This document shows positions 59,998 to 64,000 of a stretch of DNA of 64,000 bases, piece after piece. How positions within the stretch are numbered: position 1 is the stretch's first letter; each line of letters opens with the position of its first letter. The stretch comes from Heteroruminococcus sp964370005 (lineage in GTDB: Bacteria; Bacillota; Clostridia; Oscillospirales; Ruminococcaceae). The notes under the pieces were generated by a model. It saw only the letters and a program-made list of their open reading frames with translations. It did not search any database and had not been told where the DNA came from. A program made the position numbers and the translations under genes. The stretch lies in assembly GCA_964370005.1 (NCBI GenBank), contig CAYJGR010000001.1, positions 1 through 64,000 on the forward strand, given 5' to 3'.

Positions 59998-62163
59998 ATG
60001 AAAAAATTTACTATTACAGTTAGCGTAATACTTGCCATTGTGCTTGTGGTGCGTTATCTTATCGTGTACGAAAACTTTTATATAGATATAAACCCCGATG
60101 CCCCCATAGATGTGCTGTACTCGACCGATGAGCAGTATATATATGACAACACCGGACAATACCCCAAGGCTATAACCCTACAGGGTGTTATACTCGACAG
60201 CTCTTTGCCGGGGCACTACACCACCGACTATGCCCCCACCGGCAATGATTACCGTGAATGGCTAAAACTCATAGCCGATATGGGTGCCAACACCGTGACG
60301 GTGGACAGCATAATGGATTCCGAGTTTTATGAGGCACTTTCACTACACAATGAGACCTACGATTCCCCGCTTTATCTCATACAATCCATTATGGTTGAGG
60401 ATTACAACGCCAATAATGCGGATGATTTTTATTATATGTATGATGATATGCTGGAGGATGTCCACCGTGTAGTCGATGTTATACACGGTCGTGACACATT
60501 CGCTATAGGGCGTATGGATAGTGGCGGTGTATATAATATCGATGTGTCACAGTGGACACTTGGCTACATCGTGGGTAGCAACTGGACACCCTACACCATG
60601 GCTTATACCGATAATAAAATAGATTTACCCACCTCATATGAGGGTGAGTTTTTTTCGACAGCACCCGAGGCCAGTCGCACCGAGGTGTTTATTGCCGATA
60701 TAATGGACGCCCTTATGTCCTATGAGACAAAGCGTTATAAGACCCAACGCCTTGTAACCTTTAACAGTAGCTATTCCACCGATCCCCTTGAGTACACAAG
60801 AACAGTACAAATACAACTTGAAAAGATTGTACAGATGGATATAGACCATATCATACCCAGTGACAAGGTGCAGTCGGGCATGTTTGCGGGATATATAATG
60901 CGGGCGGGTATGGAGGATTTTTTAAGTTGTCTGAGTGACAATGACATCATAGAATATATAGATATAATTTCGCAGGTCAACCCCGAGAGTATTTATGGTG
61001 GGTATGTACATTTTCTAAACTTAAAACATGATATCCCTGTGGTGGTTACAAGTTATGGTCACAGCACCGCACGTGTGGTGGACAGTATCTCTTATGGAGA
61101 TGACCGTCTGACCGAGCAGGAACAGGGGCAGGCACTTGTAAGTAATTATTATGAATTTATGGGGGATGGCTCTCAGGGTGCAATAATTGCAAACTGGCAG
61201 GACAACTGGTCACGCACGACCTGGAACACCCGCTTTGCGGTGGATGAACTGCGTGAGATATACTGGTTTGACACCCAAACAAAAGACCAATGCAACGGCA
61301 TATTGAGTTTTGATACAAATGATGGTGATATATGTTATGTGGATGGGGATATATCCGAATGGGCGGGCACCACACCTGTGGTGGACACATCTCATTTTAG
61401 CCTAAGCGCACGTTATGACGAGGGATATCTCTACTTATTGGCACAGGGTGAGGACATAGTGAACACCCCCATCGCCATACCGATAGATGTCACCCCCAAG
61501 ACCGGTAGTTTTACCGTCACATCTGACGAGTATGATCTTAGATTGTCCCACGCCGCTGATTTTGTGGTTTTAATGGACGGCCTTTACAACAGTCGCATGA
61601 TTGTACAGGAGAGATATGAGGCCGCCAGAGCTAATTTTGAGGAAGAAATAAGCGACACCAACCCATATGTATATAAGCCCAACCCGACCGAGAATGAATT
61701 TGTGGATATAAGGGTGGTGGCTAACAAGGCGCTTGATCCAAATATTGATCTTTCCTCATATTCGAGTGATCTTGACGCATTACGGCGGGAATTTTTGCTA
61801 CTGGATGTATTCCTGACGGGTGAGATGGAGCATGGCAATGCAAATCCGACTGCCTTTAGTTACAATTCGCTTGCTGATTATTGTTTTGGGCAGGATGCAA
61901 TAGAGATACGCATACCATGGCAGCTACTTAATTTTTCCGACCCATCCGAGATGAAGATACATGATGATTATTACCCTATATATGGCGTGCAAGAGATAGG
62001 CATTGACGGCATAAACATAGGAATAACATCAGCCCATCGGGATGGACGCACCCAAATGGAATTTTTAGAGCTTAAGGGTTGGGGCAATGATGTAAGCTAC
62101 ACCCCCCGCCTTAAAGAGTCTTATGAAATAATTCAAAATGCATGGCTAAGTGAGGAGGAGTGA
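59998..62163 (+). CDS. large membrane-anchored protein: glycosidase-like barrel plus CBM9-like region
   Basis: 721 aa. TM anchor at about 5-24, then a region reminiscent of glycoside-hydrolase barrels (LQGVILDSSLPGHY..., DMGANTVTVDSIMDSEFY, IPVVVTSYGHSTARV, GAIIANWQDNWSRTTWNT). From about residue 440 a CBM9/DOMON-like module begins with CYVDGDISEWAGTTPVV and ends with IEIRIPWQLLNFSDPSEM. Similar proteins occur beside processive glycosyltransferases in Bacillota. It is not assigned to a family I can name. It lies 27 nt after cotH. Confidence 0.6.
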   Translation: MKKFTITVSVILAIVLVVRYLIVYENFYIDINPDAPIDVLYSTDEQYIYDNTGQYPKAITLQGVILDSSLPGHYTTDYAPTGNDYREWLKLIADMGANTVTVDSIMDSEFYEALSLHNETYDSPLYLIQSIMVEDYNANNADDFYYMYDDMLEDVHRVVDVIHGRDTFAIGRMDSGGVYNIDVSQWTLGYIVGSNWTPYTMAYTDNKIDLPTSYEGEFFSTAPEASRTEVFIADIMDALMSYETKRYKTQRLVTFNSSYSTDPLEYTRTVQIQLEKIVQMDIDHIIPSDKVQSGMFAGYIMRAGMEDFLSCLSDNDIIEYIDIISQVNPESIYGGYVHFLNLKHDIPVVVTSYGHSTARVVDSISYGDDRLTEQEQGQALVSNYYEFMGDGSQGAIIANWQDNWSRTTWNTRFAVDELREIYWFDTQTKDQCNGILSFDTNDGDICYVDGDISEWAGTTPVVDTSHFSLSARYDEGYLYLLAQGEDIVNTPIAIPIDVTPKTGSFTVTSDEYDLRLSHAADFVVLMDGLYNSRMIVQERYEAARANFEEEISDTNPYVYKPNPTENEFVDIRVVANKALDPNIDLSSYSSDLDALRREFLLLDVFLTGEMEHGNANPTAFSYNSLADYCFGQDAIEIRIPWQLLNFSDPSEMKIHDDYYPIYGVQEIGIDGINIGITSAHRDGRTQMEFLELKGWGNDVSYTPRLKESYEIIQNAWLSEEE

Positions 62164-62167
62164 TTGT

Positions 62168-63286
62168 ATGAACATTGAACTGGCCGTTATAGCCTACACA
62201 ATAATTTGTACCACCCTTGTAATCGCCAGCGCCTTTATGATACCCTCCCGTGCATTAAACCAGCGCCGCCTTGAAAAGCAAACCCAAGCCTTCCAGTGGT
62301 CGATTGAAAACCTACTAAGCAAACAGCACATGGGTCAAGAGGTAACACCCGACGAACTCGCCTCATGTGTAAATGAAAAAGCTATATTATCACTGGGTGG
62401 ACTCATGGCATTTTTGGGAGCGATTGAAAATCTCAAGGAGCGTTACGGCAGTAAAGAAGTGAGTAATTTTTGTCGAAATCTTATCCCGCTATTCTCCGGA
62501 CTATGTAAAAAGCATATGGATAGCAGACCGCTTATCAAGACCTATTTCATTCATACTTTAGGTGTGGTATTTGAGGATGTGGGCATGGTCAGCGAGGAGA
62601 TACAGGAATTTCTTCTTATATCGCTTAGAACAAAATCTATATATTGCCGTCAAAACGCTTTAGCCACGGCATATAAGTTCGGTGATGTGGGTTTTGTGGT
62701 GCGAACTATAAACATATTTAATCGCACCTTTGACGATTATAGCCAACGACTTATAAGTGATGGACTCGTGGAGTTCAGGGGAGATAAGCGCCAACTTGCA
62801 TCGCTACTGCTCCAATATTACGACCAATATAACACCTACTTAAAACTGGCGGTACTGAATTTTATTCGTTATACACAGGATGGCCACAATGAATTTATGC
62901 TTGATGTATTGTGTGACCACAACGCGGACCCGGATTTGCAGATTGCGGCGATTCGTTACTTTGGTAAATATAAAGATGAGCGGGCACGACCTATACTCGA
63001 GGGGATGCTCGCAGAGCTTGTGGATATACCCACCCCCGAATGTTCGGCGGTGTGTGCCACGGCACTATCAAACTACCCCGGCGCTCGCAGTTTTGCCATA
63101 CTCAAAAAATCGCTCAGCAGCAGTGACTGGTATGTGCGTCTTAATGCCTCGATAAGTCTTGAACAAATGGGTTTTGATTATCATCAAATGTCTGATATCC
63201 TCTCGGGTAACGACAGATATGCAAGAGAAATCGTTTATTACCGCCTGCAACAACAAAAACTCAGGCAAAAACAAGAAGCGGTTTAG
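62168..63286 (+). CDS. membrane-anchored HEAT-repeat protein
   Basis: 372 aa from the ATG at 62168 (GAGGAG 7 nt upstream; overlap-free with the previous gene). It has one N-terminal TM (ELAVIAYTIICTTLVIASAFMI), then a cytoplasmic all-helical region with HEAT-like repeats clearest at about 190-360 (LQIAAIRYFGKYKDERARPILEGML, PGARSFAILKKSLSSSDWYVRLNASISLEQMG). It is probably a scaffold for the adjacent glycosyltransferase, 16 nt downstream. Confidence 0.8.
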   Translation: MNIELAVIAYTIICTTLVIASAFMIPSRALNQRRLEKQTQAFQWSIENLLSKQHMGQEVTPDELASCVNEKAILSLGGLMAFLGAIENLKERYGSKEVSNFCRNLIPLFSGLCKKHMDSRPLIKTYFIHTLGVVFEDVGMVSEEIQEFLLISLRTKSIYCRQNALATAYKFGDVGFVVRTINIFNRTFDDYSQRLISDGLVEFRGDKRQLASLLLQYYDQYNTYLKLAVLNFIRYTQDGHNEFMLDVLCDHNADPDLQIAAIRYFGKYKDERARPILEGMLAELVDIPTPECSAVCATALSNYPGARSFAILKKSLSSSDWYVRLNASISLEQMGFDYHQMSDILSGNDRYAREIVYYRLQQQKLRQKQEAV

Positions 63287-63302
63287 AAAGGTAGAATAGA
63301 TT

Positions 63303-64000
63303 ATGTCATCAACCACTATTGATATAATAAAATCAATAATAGAAGTGATAAACATATTTTTTATAGTTTACCTCATTGGTTATTCTACGGTGTTGTTTTC
63401 GTCCTGTATAATCGGGTGTGTGACTTTGTTTGATAAGTATCGTATGCAGGAGCTGAAAAACAAGCTACCTAATGAGCATTTTGTGCCGGTGTCACTCATT
63501 GTGCCCTCATATAACGAGGCCGAGGCCATACTCGGCACGGTGTTTTCACTGCTTGATCAGGAATACAATATATATGAGATTATTGTTGTAAATGATGGCT
63601 CGAGCGATAACACCACACAGGTTATGGTCGATAGATTTGATATGTTGCATGTAAAACGTCCTATCCGTATGCAGCTTCCCTCAAATCCTGCCACAGCTGT
63701 GTATGAGGCCACCGTGAACGGCCGCCCCATCACCCTGATTGACAAGGAAAACGGTGGCAAGGCTGATGCCCTAAACCTCGGGATAAATGCCTCAAAATAC
63801 CCCTATATTGTCACCATAGATGCCGACACAATGTTGGATGAAATGGCCATTAAAAATATCATGTTACCGGCCATGGAGGATGATGATGTAATCGCCGTAG
63901 GTGGTATTGTTCGCCCCTCCAACGACCTTAAAATCAACAAGGGCAAGGTAGTAAAACCCAGTATGCCCAAAAATCTTATGGCGTGTATGCAGGCCTTTGA
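63303..64000 (+). CDS. family 2 processive glycosyltransferase, 3' end outside the window
   Basis: First 232 residues only. N-terminal TM (IIEVINIFFIVYLIGYSTVLFSSCIIGCVTLF), then a GT-A domain: LIVPSYNEAEAILGTVFSLLDQEYNIYEIIVVNDGSSDNT, DKENGGKADALNLGINAS and VTIDADTML, i.e. the D,D,D region of BcsA/PgaC/HAS-like synthases. The QxxRW motif would lie beyond the edge. It should polymerise an exopolysaccharide from a UDP-sugar and export it, which makes it the likely core of the 54-64 kb cluster. Confidence 0.9.
   Translation, partial: MSSTTIDIIKSIIEVINIFFIVYLIGYSTVLFSSCIIGCVTLFDKYRMQELKNKLPNEHFVPVSLIVPSYNEAEAILGTVFSLLDQEYNIYEIIVVNDGSSDNTTQVMVDRFDMLHVKRPIRMQLPSNPATAVYEATVNGRPITLIDKENGGKADALNLGINASKYPYIVTIDADTMLDEMAIKNIMLPAMEDDDVIAVGGIVRPSNDLKINKGKVVKPSMPKNLMACMQAF

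Overview
The window looks like a chromosomal contig from a low- to mid-GC Gram-positive anaerobe of the Clostridia (probably an uncultured Oscillospirales/Ruminococcaceae-like lineage). This is an inference from the FabK-type FASII operon, the GatCAB transamidation operon under a T-box, the Med/BmpA-type nucleoside transporter, a type IV pilus locus with no outer-membrane secretin, a clostripain-family protease, and strong AGGAGG-type ribosome binding sites. It is a draft assembly with three runs of exactly 100 N. Two of those runs are flanked by the same 55 bp on both sides, so they are unmerged contig overlaps. The third removes part of metG.

Layout. (1) 1-8.9 kb, minus strand: one fatty-acid operon, acpP-accB-accC-accD-accA-fabH-fabK-fabD-fabG-fabF (fabF runs off the left edge). 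fabZ, usually between accB and accC, is absent here. That position and the fabK-fabD junction each carry a copy of a conserved, structured ~140-nt intergenic sequence that ends at the downstream ribosome binding site. This is the most striking unexplained feature of the window. (2) 9.0-12.4 kb, minus: a 1117-residue membrane-anchored surface protein. (3) 12.6-20.3 kb, plus: MTA/SAH nucleosidase, then a complete nucleoside ABC importer followed by two nucleoside-hydrolase-family genes, the second with a ruined active site. (4) 20.4-22.7 kb, plus: an AT-rich chemoreceptor gene that looks foreign. (5) 22.7-25.8 kb, minus: archaeal-type phosphoglycerate mutase and a PadR/DUF1700/DUF4097 cassette with a perfect palindrome in its promoter. 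(6) 25.9-31.3 kb, plus: T-box leader, an aspS-gatC gene fusion, gatA and gatB. (7) 31.3-33.7 kb: a radical SAM protein (minus) and a CAP-domain surface protein (plus). (8) 33.7-49.6 kb, minus: a type IV pilus operon (pilB, pilT, pilC, pilA, pilD, a pilM-pilN fusion, pilO, four prepilin-like proteins, a DUF5057 protein), with a structured 5' leader and several families of intergenic palindromic repeats. (9) 49.8-53.9 kb, plus: metG and a clostripain-family protein. (10) 54-64 kb, plus: a cell-surface/exopolysaccharide-type cluster (metallophosphoesterase lipoprotein, anchored TIM-barrel-like protein, VTC domain, DUF4956, CotH kinase, large anchored protein with a CBM9-like region, HEAT-repeat protein, processive glycosyltransferase open at the right edge).

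How the parts fit. The fab/acc operon makes acyl chains from acetyl-CoA. The aspS-gatC, gatA and gatB genes form one tRNA-dependent Asn/Gln-forming unit that appears to be sensed through an overlapping GAA/AAC specifier. The nucleoside region imports nucleosides and cleaves them. The pilus locus and the last cluster both build surface structures, and the pilus ATPase carries an MshEN-type N-terminus of the kind that binds c-di-GMP. Starts were moved from the longest ORF wherever ribosome binding site spacing and family N-termini agreed.
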